Counted from the stretch's first letter, positions 1 to 5,004 are shown. The stretch is DNA of 6,310 nt from Phycisphaera sp. (GCA_029287335.1 JARFRI010000062.1:1-6310), one strand, 5' to 3'. Numbers and translations: made by a program. The notes: generated from the sequence alone by a model not told the origin.

Positions 1-63
1 GAGTCCGGCGAACAACTCTACGAAATGCTGATCCAGCACGAGGCAGAGTTAGCGGGGGCGTAA
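1..63 (+). CDS. 3' end of an unidentified gene (partial)
   Basis: An open frame enters from the left edge and reads ESGEQLYEMLIQHEAELAGA before the TAA at 61-63. Only the last 20 residues are visible, and they look like an amphipathic acidic helix. That is too little to assign a family. The stop codon overlaps the first inverted repeat of the following operator-like region, so the next operon begins directly after this gene. It could instead be a chance open frame, since the start is outside the window. Confidence 0.5.
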   Translation, partial: ESGEQLYEMLIQHEAELAGA

Positions 64-124
64 GTGATTTCACTTTCACACGTTTTTTCTTGTCTCAAGC
101 CGTCTTGAACGCTAGGCTTTAGGC
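63..124 (+). promoter_or_regulatory. Candidate promoter/operator of the toxin-antitoxin operon
   Basis: Two short perfect inverted repeats lie in this 62-nt gap: AGTGA-TT-TCACT at 63-74 and TCAAG-CCGT-CTTGA at 95-108. A direct repeat TAGGC-TT-TAGGC (113-124) abuts the start codon. Type II TA operons are normally autorepressed at palindromes in this position, so these are reasonable operator candidates. A weak promoter reading is TTGTCT (90-95), 17 nt, TAGGCT (113-118), which would give an almost leaderless antitoxin mRNA. That would fit the lack of a clear Shine-Dalgarno sequence at a normal distance. The repeats are seen; their role is inferred. Confidence 0.35.
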
Positions 125-325
125 ATGAGCACGATCGAACAAATCGAGAAAGCGGTTCTAAGCCTATCCGCAGCTGAGCTCGACGAGTTCCGCGCGTGGT
201 TCTCCGAGCTTGATCACGCGAGTTGGGACGCGAAGATCAAAGCCGATGCCGACCATGGTCGACTCGACCAGTTCGCCGACGAGGCGCTGCAAGACCACGA
301 TGCCGGCCGGACTACTCCGCGTTGA
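125..325 (+). CDS. Small acidic antitoxin of a type II TA module
   Basis: This 66-residue protein, rich in Asp and Glu, has a predicted helical first half (MSTIEQIEKAVLSLSAAEL) followed by an aromatic segment with FRAWFSEL and SWD (about residues 22-34). The C-terminal part ends in GRLDQFADEALQDHDAGRTTPR. From memory this layout matches a widespread, usually unnamed family of short proteins encoded immediately before RelE/ParE-like toxins. In that family the acidic C-terminal tail would cover the toxin. No ribbon-helix-helix or helix-turn-helix domain is obvious, so DNA binding is not shown. The start is the ATG at 125. The stop at 323-325 overlaps the toxin start, which implies translational coupling. 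The role is inferred mainly from the partner gene. Confidence 0.75.
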   Translation: MSTIEQIEKAVLSLSAAELDEFRAWFSELDHASWDAKIKADADHGRLDQFADEALQDHDAGRTTPR

Positions 326-579
326 GTCACTTCACGACGCCAAAGTTCTGGGACTGTTTGAACCGCCTGCCCGAGACGGTGCAACGGCAAGCCGATGCCC
401 AATACGAACTACTGAAACAAGATCCTCGCCACCCGTCCTTGCACTTCAAGAAGATTGGCGACCGCTTCTGGTCCGTCCGGGTTGGCCTGCACTACAGGGC
501 CTTGGCCGTGCAGCGCGGCGATGATTGCGTTTGGTTCTGGATCGGTAGTCATGCGGACTATGACAAGCTGATTCGATGA
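322..579 (+). CDS. RelE/ParE-superfamily toxin, TTG start
   Basis: This 85-residue protein probably acts as the toxin of the pair, either an mRNA interferase (RelE-like) or a gyrase inhibitor (ParE-like); the sequence alone does not decide which. The compact alpha/beta RelE/ParE pattern is visible. Residues 1-32 are helical (TTPKFWDCLNRLPETVQ and onward). The motif HPSLHFKKI follows at 37-45, then the strand FWSVRVGLHYRALAV (49-63) with Arg53 and Arg59, and the terminal strand VWFWIGSHADYDKLIR (70-85) with His77 and Tyr80. The open frame extends upstream to 223, but that part lies over the antitoxin and looks like shadow sequence. TTG at 322 sits in a TTGA overlap with the antitoxin stop and places the conserved part at residue 3, so I chose it. 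No independent Shine-Dalgarno is visible, consistent with coupling. Confidence 0.85.
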   Translation: MSHFTTPKFWDCLNRLPETVQRQADAQYELLKQDPRHPSLHFKKIGDRFWSVRVGLHYRALAVQRGDDCVWFWIGSHADYDKLIR

Positions 580-609
580 TGGAAAAACGTTTGGGCTTCT
601 GTTCAGTCC

Positions 610-671
610 GTAGGTCTGGCTTAAGCCCGGCGAATTTATGTAGTGCGTTTCCGGGCTTAAGCCCGGCCTAC
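610..671. repeat. Imperfect inverted repeat with 20-nt spacer, CTTAAG-centred arms
   Basis: The arms 610-630 and 651-671 (21 nt each) match at 19 of 21 positions when one is inverted, around a 20-nt spacer. The right arm contains a perfect 16-nt palindrome, CCGGGCTTAAGCCCGG (651-666), and the left arm a slightly decayed copy. The element fills the gap between the toxin stop (579) and the convergent deaminase stop (677). It could fold as a hairpin in either transcript and act as a bidirectional 3' end, but neither side has a U-tract. REP-like repeats of this GTAGG...GGCTTAAGCC type are, as I recall, common in planctomycete intergenic DNA. Confidence 0.8.
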
Positions 672-676
672 TTCGA

Positions 677-1237
677 TCAGTAAATCGTGCCTTGTTGTTT
701 CGCGTAGCCGTTGAGCACATCGACGGCGGCTTGACGTTCGATGTCACGGGTGACTTCGATGCCACGCTCTTTCAACGCCTCGGGCCATTCGTTTAGCTTC
801 GCGCCTTCGTCAAAGCCCACCGCGCGAGCGTCTTCGTCTCTTGCCCCGCAGAGCAATCGTTTCACACCCGACCAAGGCACGGCACCGAAGCACATCGCGC
901 AGGGCTCGGTGGAGGCGGCCAGTTCGTAGATCTCTTTGCCGCCGTTACTGAGGTCGTATCGGCCCAGCGTTTGTTGGGCCAGGGCGATGGCGACCATCTC
1001 GGCGTGGAGGATGGAGCAGTTTTTGCTTGGCACGAGGTTGACGCCCGGGGCGATGAGTCGGCCGGCGGCGTCGAAGATCGCGGCGCCGAAAGGCCCGCCG
1101 GTGTTTTGTTTGATGTTCTCAGCGGACAGCGCGATGGCCAGGGCGATGCGGTCTTCGGGGGTGGCGTAGATGTCTCCGCGCTGAGCGAGGAAGGGCGCGA
1201 CCCATGCGGGCAGTTCAAACTCGAAGTGCGTTTGCAT
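677..1237 (-). CDS. Nucleoside/guanine deaminase-like zinc enzyme
   Basis: A 186-residue member of the cytidine deaminase superfamily, probably hydrolysing the amino group of a purine base such as guanine to xanthine in salvage. The zinc site is complete: HAE (78-80) supplies the metal ligand His and the proton-shuttling Glu80, and PCAMC (112-116) gives the two cysteines. NTGGPFGAAIFD (45-56) is the usual strand before the active site. The C-terminal part, with AVGFDEG near 139-145 and a final Tyr, resembles Bacillus GuaD, in which the C-terminus completes the active site. A tRNA adenosine deaminase (TadA) is less likely because of the longer N- and C-terminal parts. The ATG lies 3 nt after the pth stop, with AAAGG 7 nt upstream inside the end of pth, so the two are surely co-transcribed. 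The exact substrate is not proven. Confidence 0.88.
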   Translation of the reverse strand: MQTHFEFELPAWVAPFLAQRGDIYATPEDRIALAIALSAENIKQNTGGPFGAAIFDAAGRLIAPGVNLVPSKNCSILHAEMVAIALAQQTLGRYDLSNGGKEIYELAASTEPCAMCFGAVPWSGVKRLLCGARDEDARAVGFDEGAKLNEWPEALKERGIEVTRDIERQAAVDVLNGYAKQQGTIY

Positions 1238-1240
1238 GGT

Positions 1241-1837
1241 TTAGCCTTTCGCGTTGTAGATGCTCATCGTTTTGTCGAGGCCGTCGGTGAGCCAGGACTC
1301 GATGCACTTGACGCCTTTGTCTAATGCGTGGTCGAGTTCGGTTTGCTGTTCGCTGGTGAAGGGGCTGAGGACGAAGTCTTTCTGCGGGATCTTGTGGCCG
1401 TTGATGGTGTTGGGCCCGATGCCGATGCGTAGGCGGGCGTATTGGGTGGTGCCCAGGGCGCGTTGGATGTCGGATAGGCCGTTCTGCCCGCCGGCCGATC
1501 CCTCGCCGCGGAGTCGGATGGTGCCGACGTCGAGCGCGAGGTCATCGACGAGGACGAGCAGGTCGGTCTGGGGCTCTAGCTTGTAGAACGCGACCGCTTC
1601 ACCGACGGCCAGGCCCGAGCGGTTCATGTAGGTCGTGGGCTGCATGAGGATGGCGCGCTGGGGCCGGATGGGATCGCCGACCATGAGTTCGCCGTCGAGG
1701 ATGCCGGCGTGGAACTTGTGCTTTGGGCCGGTGAGGTTGTGGCGCGTGGCGAGTCTTTCGACGAGCATGAAGCCGGCGTTGTGTCGGGTCTTGCTGTATT
1801 CGGGGCCGGGGTTGCCTAGGCCGACGATGAGTTTCAT
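1241..1837 (-). CDS. pth: Peptidyl-tRNA hydrolase
   Basis: This 198-residue cytosolic enzyme cleaves the ester bond of peptidyl-tRNAs dropped from the ribosome and so recycles tRNA. The bacterial Pth signature is clear: LIVGLGNPGPEYSKTRHNAGF (3-23) with Asn9 and the catalytic His19 (E. coli His20), TTYMNRSG (68-75) with Asn72, VDDLAL (97-102) with Asp98 in the place of E. coli Asp93, GGQNGLSDI (116-124) with Asn119, and RLRIGIG (136-142). The motif usually written HDELD reads VDDLA here, a mild variant. The length is near the family norm of about 190. The ATG at 1837 starts directly at the family N-terminus. No good Shine-Dalgarno precedes it; the leader reads GAACCCAACCACC. It lies downstream of rplY behind a terminator and upstream of the deaminase gene. 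Confidence 0.97.
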   Translation of the reverse strand: MKLIVGLGNPGPEYSKTRHNAGFMLVERLATRHNLTGPKHKFHAGILDGELMVGDPIRPQRAILMQPTTYMNRSGLAVGEAVAFYKLEPQTDLLVLVDDLALDVGTIRLRGEGSAGGQNGLSDIQRALGTTQYARLRIGIGPNTINGHKIPQKDFVLSPFTSEQQTELDHALDKGVKCIESWLTDGLDKTMSIYNAKG

Positions 1838-1872
1838 GGTGGTTGGGTTCGAGGGTTGCGTGTCAGTGTTTC

Positions 1873-1878
1873 ATCATA
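1873..1878 (-). promoter_or_regulatory. Candidate -10 box for pth-deaminase
   Basis: On the - strand TATGAT matches the -10 consensus at 5 of 6 positions and lies 35 nt before the pth start codon, just past the rplY terminator. The -35 position falls inside the terminator stem and shows no good hexamer. It may be a weak promoter that keeps pth expressed despite the terminator. Confidence 0.25.
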
Positions 1879-1881
1879 AAG

Positions 1882-1908
1882 AAAAACCACCCCGTTGAAG
1901 CGGGGTGG
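1882..1908 (-). terminator. Intrinsic terminator after rplY
   Basis: Read on the - strand, CCACCCCG and CGGGGTGG form a perfect 8-bp GC-rich stem with a 6-nt loop CTTCAA (stem arms 1887-1894 and 1901-1908), followed at once by five T residues (1886-1882). This is a textbook Rho-independent terminator, 34 nt past the rplY stop codon. It would end or attenuate the glmU-prs-rplY transcript before pth. Confidence 0.9.
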
Positions 1909-1941
1909 CCGGGGGTGTTAGATTTTTTGTGAGCGCGAAGC

Positions 1942-2595
1942 TTACTTGTCTTCGTCCTCGTCGGCTTCCTTGGCCTTACCAATGACTTCGGGCTCGGCGT
2001 CATCGGCGCCTTCCATGGCTTCCTCATCTGCGGCGCTGACCTTGATGCCTTGGATCTGGCAGATCATCTGTTCTTCGGGCATGATGATCTTCACGCCGGC
2101 CGGCGGGGTGATGTCGCCGACGGTCACCGGCTCGCCCAAGGGCAGGTCGGCGATGCTGTGCTCCATGTGCGAAGGGATCGAGTCGGCTCGGCAACTGACC
2201 CTGAGCATCGTGGTCGGGTGGTCCAGCACGGTGCCGGCTTCCTTCAGCGCGGCGGGCTCGCCGATGAGGACCAGTTCAACTTCGACTTCAACGGTCTCGG
2301 AGTGGTCGACGCGTTCCAGGTCGACGTGGATGATGTTGATGCCGTAGGTATCCCACTGCACGTCCTTGATGAGGGTGTGCTCGCTCTTGCCATCGAGCTT
2401 GATGTCGATGAGGTGGGATTCGTCGTGGAGGATCTGGGTGAACGCTTTAGCATCGACGGTGACGTGCTTGGCGCCTTCCTTGTGGCCGTAGATCACGGCG
2501 GGGATCAGGCCCTGCTCGCGATCGCGCTTGGCGTAGCGGGTGCCGATGCGGGTGCGTTCGGTGACTTCGAGTGTGGGGGTGGTTGCGGTGCTCAT
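1942..2595 (-). CDS. rplY: 50S ribosomal protein L25, long TL5/CTC form
   Basis: A 217-residue 5S-rRNA-binding protein of the 50S subunit. The N-terminal L25 domain (about 1-95) carries IPAVIYG (31-37), DVQWD (78-82) and HVDL (90-93). The C-terminal beta domain of the TL5/CTC type spans about 98-185, with IGEP (111-114), IPSHMEHSIADLPLGE (140-155) and MICQIQG (177-183). A very acidic tail from about 188 ends EADEDEDK. The long two-domain form contrasts with the single-domain E. coli L25 of about 94 residues. In Bacillus, Ctc is a sigma-B stress protein. The ATG at 2595 is preceded by AAAGGA 8 nt upstream, a good ribosome binding site. It follows prs by 80 nt and is closed by a strong terminator. 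Confidence 0.97.
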   Translation of the reverse strand: MSTATTPTLEVTERTRIGTRYAKRDREQGLIPAVIYGHKEGAKHVTVDAKAFTQILHDESHLIDIKLDGKSEHTLIKDVQWDTYGINIIHVDLERVDHSETVEVEVELVLIGEPAALKEAGTVLDHPTTMLRVSCRADSIPSHMEHSIADLPLGEPVTVGDITPPAGVKIIMPEEQMICQIQGIKVSAADEEAMEGADDAEPEVIGKAKEADEDEDK

Positions 2596-2675
2596 GGTTG
2601 GGTTCCTTTTGGTTGGTTGTTCTGATGGTTTGTTTGTTGGGACGCGCCCGCCCGCTGAAGCGGGCTAGGCCGGGG
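2596..2675 (-). promoter_or_regulatory. prs-rplY intergenic leader with hairpin
   Basis: Immediately after the prs stop, the - strand has a perfect 6-bp hairpin GCCCGC-TTCA-GCGGGC (2665-2650) without a following T-run, so it is not an ordinary terminator. It may act as an mRNA processing or stability element. The next 50 nt are a C/A-rich, probably unfolded leader built of CAAAC, AACC and CCAACC units and ending in the rplY ribosome binding site AAAGGA. The block GAACCCAACC just before the rplY start recurs just before the pth start. Confidence 0.5.
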
Positions 2676-3659
2676 TTATCGTTTCCCGCTGCCGGTTTGG
2701 AGGAGCGAGCTGACGGAGCGGTTGTGGTGGATGCGGTGGATGGCTTCGCCGATGAGTTCTGCGACTGAGAGGACCACGAGCTTGTCGCGGATCGCGTCGC
2801 AACGTTCGCCGTCGGGGATGGTGTCGGTGACGACGAGCTTGTCGATGGGCGCTTCGTTGATGCGTTCCATCGCCAGGCCGACGAGTACGGCGTGGGTGCA
2901 GCCGACGGTGATGGTCTGTGCGCCGTGATCTTTAAGCATGCGCGCGGCGTTGGCGACGGTGCCCGCAGTGGAGATCATGTCATCGATCATGAAGACGTCT
3001 TTACCGTTGACATCGCCGATGAGGTGGGCGGCATCGACATCGCTGCCGGACTTGCGTCGCTTGTCGACGATGGCGATATCGATGCCCAGTTGGTTGGCGA
3101 AGTTCGCGGCCATCTTGACGTTGCCGACGTCCGGGCTGGCCATGACGACATCGTTCTTTGATTGGTCGCGGAGGTTGCTTAAGTACTCAAACAGCACCGG
3201 CGCGGCGTTGAGGTGATCCACGGGGATGTCGAAGAACCCCTGGATCTGCGCGGCGTGCAGGTCCATCGCTAGCACACGGTTGGCACCAGCCGCGGTGATC
3301 AGGTTCGCGACGAGCTTGGCGGTAATCGGGGTTCGGCCCTCGTCCTTACGGTCCTGCCGCGCGTAGCCGAAGTACGGGACGACCGCGGTGATCTGCCCGG
3401 CACTGGCGCGTTTGAGCGTGTCGATGTAGATCAACAGCTCCATCAGGTGCGCGTTGACCGGGTCGTGGGTGGATTGCACGACGTAGCAGTCTCGGCCACG
3501 CACGTCCTCCTCGATTTTTACGAGCAACTCGCCGTCGGGGAACATGCGCGTCGTGCCGCTGCCGATGGGCAGGTCGAGGTAGGTGCAGATGTTCTCGCAG
3601 AGGTCTCGGCTGGCTCGGCCGTGGAAGATCTTGATGGCGTCTTTGTCCGCTGCACTCAT
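2676..3659 (-). CDS. prs: Ribose-phosphate pyrophosphokinase (PRPP synthetase)
   Basis: This 327-residue enzyme makes PRPP from ribose 5-phosphate and ATP for purine, pyrimidine, histidine, tryptophan and NAD synthesis. Class I signatures are all present: GRASRDL (14-20), FPDGE (40-44), VVPYFGYARQDRK (93-105) for ATP binding, AMDLHAAQIQGFF (131-143) with the metal-binding His135, ASPDVG (174-179), KRR (200-202) of the catalytic flexible loop, and the PRPP loop IDDMISTAGT (225-234). The C-terminus has the usual SVSSLL, with a short extra tail. The start ATG overlaps the preceding stop as ATGA (3656-3659). A Shine-Dalgarno GGAG lies 7 nt before it, so the two proteins are made in a coupled way. 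Confidence 0.97.
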   Translation of the reverse strand: MSAADKDAIKIFHGRASRDLCENICTYLDLPIGSGTTRMFPDGELLVKIEEDVRGRDCYVVQSTHDPVNAHLMELLIYIDTLKRASAGQITAVVPYFGYARQDRKDEGRTPITAKLVANLITAAGANRVLAMDLHAAQIQGFFDIPVDHLNAAPVLFEYLSNLRDQSKNDVVMASPDVGNVKMAANFANQLGIDIAIVDKRRKSGSDVDAAHLIGDVNGKDVFMIDDMISTAGTVANAARMLKDHGAQTITVGCTHAVLVGLAMERINEAPIDKLVVTDTIPDGERCDAIRDKLVVLSVAELIGEAIHRIHHNRSVSSLLQTGSGKR

Positions 3660-4438
3660 GCTTGGGCTCCAGGAGTTGGCATGTTCAAGCGATCGCGCAG
3701 GATCAAATCAACCGTCGCGAGTTGGTCGGGGTTATTGATCGACAGCACATCCTCCGGCGGGACCGCATCGACAACCGTCACCGTCTGCCCATTGGTTTTG
3801 AGCAGGCCCGGGGCGTCGGTGATGTAGTACTCGCTTTGCGCGTTGTTCGCGCCGATCTGATCGATGGTCTTAAAGAGCTGGGTCCCGGCGAAGCAGTAGT
3901 AGCTGGGGTTGACCTCTTGGATCGCGAGCTGTTCTTCGGTCGCGTCTTTTTGTTCGACGATCGCCTCGAAGTGGCCGTCCTTATCGCGGACGATTCGACC
4001 GTAGCCGGTGGGGTCGTCGATGATCGACGTCGCAAGCGTCGCCGCGGCGTTGGTTCGGCGGTGGACCTCAACCAGTCGGCTGAGCGTCTGGGCACGGATC
4101 AATGGCCCGTCGCCAGCGAGTACAAACACGTCTCCGATCGGCTTACCTTCAAACGCGGGCTCGGCCATCTGCACCGCGTGGGCCGTGCCGAGCTGCTCGG
4201 TCTGTTCGACGAACTCGACGCCCGATTCGCCTGCCAGTGCTTCACGCACGAGTTCACCTTTGTAGCCGATGACCAGGACGCATCGCTGTGCCCCGGCTTC
4301 TTTGCAGGCCTTGACGACCCAGTACACCATCGGCTTGCCCGCGACCTCGTGGACCACCTTGGGCAGGTCGCCGCCCATGCGCGTGCCTTTGCCCGCGGCC
4401 ATGATGATCGCGTCGATGCGTGGGTTTTGCTCAGTCAC
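3656..4438 (-). CDS. glmU: GlmU-type N-acetylglucosamine-1-phosphate uridylyltransferase, single domain
   Basis: This 260-residue nucleotidyltransferase forms UDP-GlcNAc from GlcNAc-1-P and UTP, the precursor of peptidoglycan and other glycans. It has the P-loop-like AAGKGTRM (14-21) with PKVV (26-29), EQTEQLGTAHAVQ (78-90), LAGDGPL (107-113) with the metal/substrate Asp110, PTGYGRIVRD (143-152), IVEQKDATEEQLAIQEVN (160-177) and VLSINNPDQL (231-240). All align with the N-terminal half of E. coli GlmU. The C-terminal left-handed beta-helix acetyltransferase domain is absent: the stop codon lies inside the prs start. The frame is open upstream to 4516, but GTG at 4438 is chosen because AGAGGAAGG lies 6 nt before it and homology begins there. 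Another sugar-1-P nucleotidyltransferase is possible, but the motif set favours GlmU. Confidence 0.9.
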   Translation of the reverse strand: MTEQNPRIDAIIMAAGKGTRMGGDLPKVVHEVAGKPMVYWVVKACKEAGAQRCVLVIGYKGELVREALAGESGVEFVEQTEQLGTAHAVQMAEPAFEGKPIGDVFVLAGDGPLIRAQTLSRLVEVHRRTNAAATLATSIIDDPTGYGRIVRDKDGHFEAIVEQKDATEEQLAIQEVNPSYYCFAGTQLFKTIDQIGANNAQSEYYITDAPGLLKTNGQTVTVVDAVPPEDVLSINNPDQLATVDLILRDRLNMPTPGAQA

Positions 4439-4444
4439 TACGTG

Positions 4445-4453
4445 CCTTCCTCT
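4445..4453 (-). promoter_or_regulatory. Ribosome binding site that fixes the glmU GTG start
   Basis: The - strand reads AGAGGAAGG, ending 6 nt before the GTG at 4438. This near-ideal Shine-Dalgarno rules out the longer reading that begins with ATG at 4516 and runs through an inverted repeat. Confidence 0.85.
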
Positions 4454-4461
4454 AGGCTTGG

Positions 4462-4523
4462 GGCTTGAGGGGTGAGGCTTGAAGGCTGTTGTTACGCAAG
4501 CCTCAAGCCTCAACACTCAAGCC
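4462..4523. repeat. Inverted repeat of GAGGCTTGA units between tRNA-Gln and glmU
   Basis: Arms 4462-4482 and 4503-4523 (21 nt) match at 19 of 21 positions around a 20-nt spacer. The units GGCTTGA and TCAAGCC recur several times inside the arms and spacer, so the segment also contains direct repeats. In the - strand transcript it would fold as a hairpin located just after the tRNA and just before, but not including, the glmU ribosome binding site. It could separate the mature tRNA from the mRNA. Confidence 0.7.
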
Positions 4524-4530
4524 AAAAAAG

Positions 4531-4602
4531 TTGGCCCACCAGGACTTGAACCTGGAATGGCTGATCCAAAAACAGCTGTGTTGCCAATTACACCATGGGC
4601 CA
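4531..4602 (-). tRNA. tRNA-Gln (anticodon UUG)
   Basis: The - strand folds as a complete tRNA. The 7-bp acceptor stem is TGGCCCA/TGGGCCA. The D arm is GTGT-AATTGGCA-ACAC. The anticodon arm is GCTGT-TTTTGGA-TCAGC, with anticodon TTG at 4569-4567 and a U-U at the last stem pair. A short variable region CATT follows, then the T arm CCAGG-TTCAAGT-CCTGG. The total is 72 nt including discriminator A at 4531. The 3' CCA is not encoded; the DNA continues CTTTTTTGG, so a T-run follows the gene directly. U1-A72 at the acceptor end and the UUG anticodon fit glutamine. The gene stands alone, upstream of glmU. Confidence 0.97.
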
Positions 4603-4620
4603 AAACGGACTATCAATCCC

Positions 4621-4635
4621 TGGTTTCTTAAACCA
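4621..4635. other. Short perfect hairpin upstream of tRNA-Gln
   Basis: TGGTTT-CTT-AAACCA is a perfect 6-bp stem with a 3-nt loop, 18 nt before the tRNA 5' end. On the - strand the adjacent GATAGT (4613-4608) is a poor -10 candidate. No function can be assigned; the hairpin may mark a processing point or an operator. Confidence 0.35.
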
Positions 4636-4677
4636 CGGTGTCCTGAGACGCCGAGGCCAAACTTCCGGGGGGGGGGT

Positions 4678-4711
4678 CCTTTTTGGTTGTCGCTAGGAGG
4701 CGACGGAAAGG
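4678..4711. other. Hairpin with anti-Shine-Dalgarno-like loop on the - strand
   Basis: GTCGC (4689-4693) pairs with GCGAC (4700-4704) around a 6-nt loop. CCTTT (4678-4682) and AAAGG (4707-4711) extend the stem across an internal loop. Read on the - strand the loop is CTCCTA, within CGCCTCCTAG, like the 3' end of 16S rRNA. Read on the + strand the loop is TAGGAG, and two extra U-G pairs become possible. It lies next to the three-way-junction candidate and beside a run of ten G residues (4667-4676). Confidence 0.45.
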
Positions 4712-4723
4712 ATCCCGACCAAT

Positions 4724-4820
4724 TCGCGAGAGTGTTTGAAGCTGGCCGGGTCGGTGCTCGGCTTCACTTCGCTGTCTGTGCCTTAGCCATCAGGCTTCGT
4801 CACAGTCGACGCTCTCGCGA
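4724..4820 (-). ncRNA. Candidate structured RNA with a three-way junction
   Basis: On the - strand, 4820-4810 pairs with 4734-4724 (TCGCGAGAG perfectly, plus one mismatch and a closing pair). It encloses two more helices. One joins 4805-4801 CTGTG to 4780-4776 CACAG, with an inner AGCC-TGAT-GGCT stem. The other joins 4766-4761 TGAAGC to 4742-4737 GCTTCA. The linkers are 4, 9 and 2 nt, a compact three-way junction of 97 nt. A promoter ends 7 nt before position 4820, so the RNA would begin with the closing stem. No convincing protein gene overlaps. I could not match it to SRP RNA, RNase P RNA, tmRNA or known riboswitches. It might be a free small RNA or the 5' leader of the tRNA-Gln transcript. 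The mismatch is a U-G pair on the + strand, so the opposite strand cannot be excluded. Confidence 0.4.
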
Positions 4821-4826
4821 GGCGAT

Positions 4827-4855
4827 AGTTTAGCGGGGGGCGGTGAAGGGGTCAA
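4827..4855 (-). promoter_or_regulatory. Sigma70-type promoter facing the structured segment and tRNA-Gln
   Basis: The - strand has TTGACC (4855-4850, 5 of 6 to the -35 consensus), exactly 17 nt, then TAAACT (4832-4827, 4 of 6 to the -10 consensus). The expected start is near 4820. It is the best promoter match I found in the window and could drive the candidate RNA, tRNA-Gln and perhaps glmU-prs-rplY by read-through. Confidence 0.55.
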
Positions 4856-4880
4856 AATAGGGTTTGGAGCTTATGGCTGT

Positions 4881-4977
4881 GGTGCCACACAACTGCCGTA
4901 GGCTGCTGTGTGCCAACTGCTCTTGATCACCGTCAGATGGTTCGCACACAGCTTGCCTAGGCAAGTTGTGTGGCACC
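4881..4977. repeat. 97-bp element with 14-bp perfect terminal inverted repeats
   Basis: The ends GGTGCCACACAACT (4881-4894) and its exact inverse (4964-4977) enclose a segment with two hairpins. The left one has ACACA/TGTGT and GCC-GTA-GGC. The right one is a 28-nt palindrome (4945-4972) centred on CTTGCCTAGGCAAG (4952-4965), with one G-T pair. There is no coding capacity and no clear target-site duplication. It resembles a MITE or REP-type non-autonomous element. Similar GTGCCAC...GCCTAGGC palindromes are, as I recall, scattered through planctomycete genomes. Confidence 0.75.
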
Positions 4978-5004
4978 CAGAAATCGAGGGCGTTTTGATG
5001 CCTT

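Noticed and set aside
2050..2625. 191-codon + strand frame opposite rplY
   Set aside because: It is the reverse-complement shadow of a clearly recognised gene; its composition is D/V/G-rich and it has no ribosome binding site or family motif.
3662..4468. 268-codon + strand frame opposite glmU
   Set aside because: Long only because of high GC on the antisense of a strongly coding frame; no recognisable domain.
4439..4516. ATG at 4516 as the glmU start
   Set aside because: The extra 26 residues are encoded by an inverted repeat, and an excellent ribosome binding site precedes the GTG at 4438.
4524..4529. T-run after tRNA-Gln as a full intrinsic terminator
   Set aside because: The run follows the tRNA acceptor stem, not a dedicated hairpin, and the next inverted repeat lies after it, not before it. 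Partial termination is possible but not shown.
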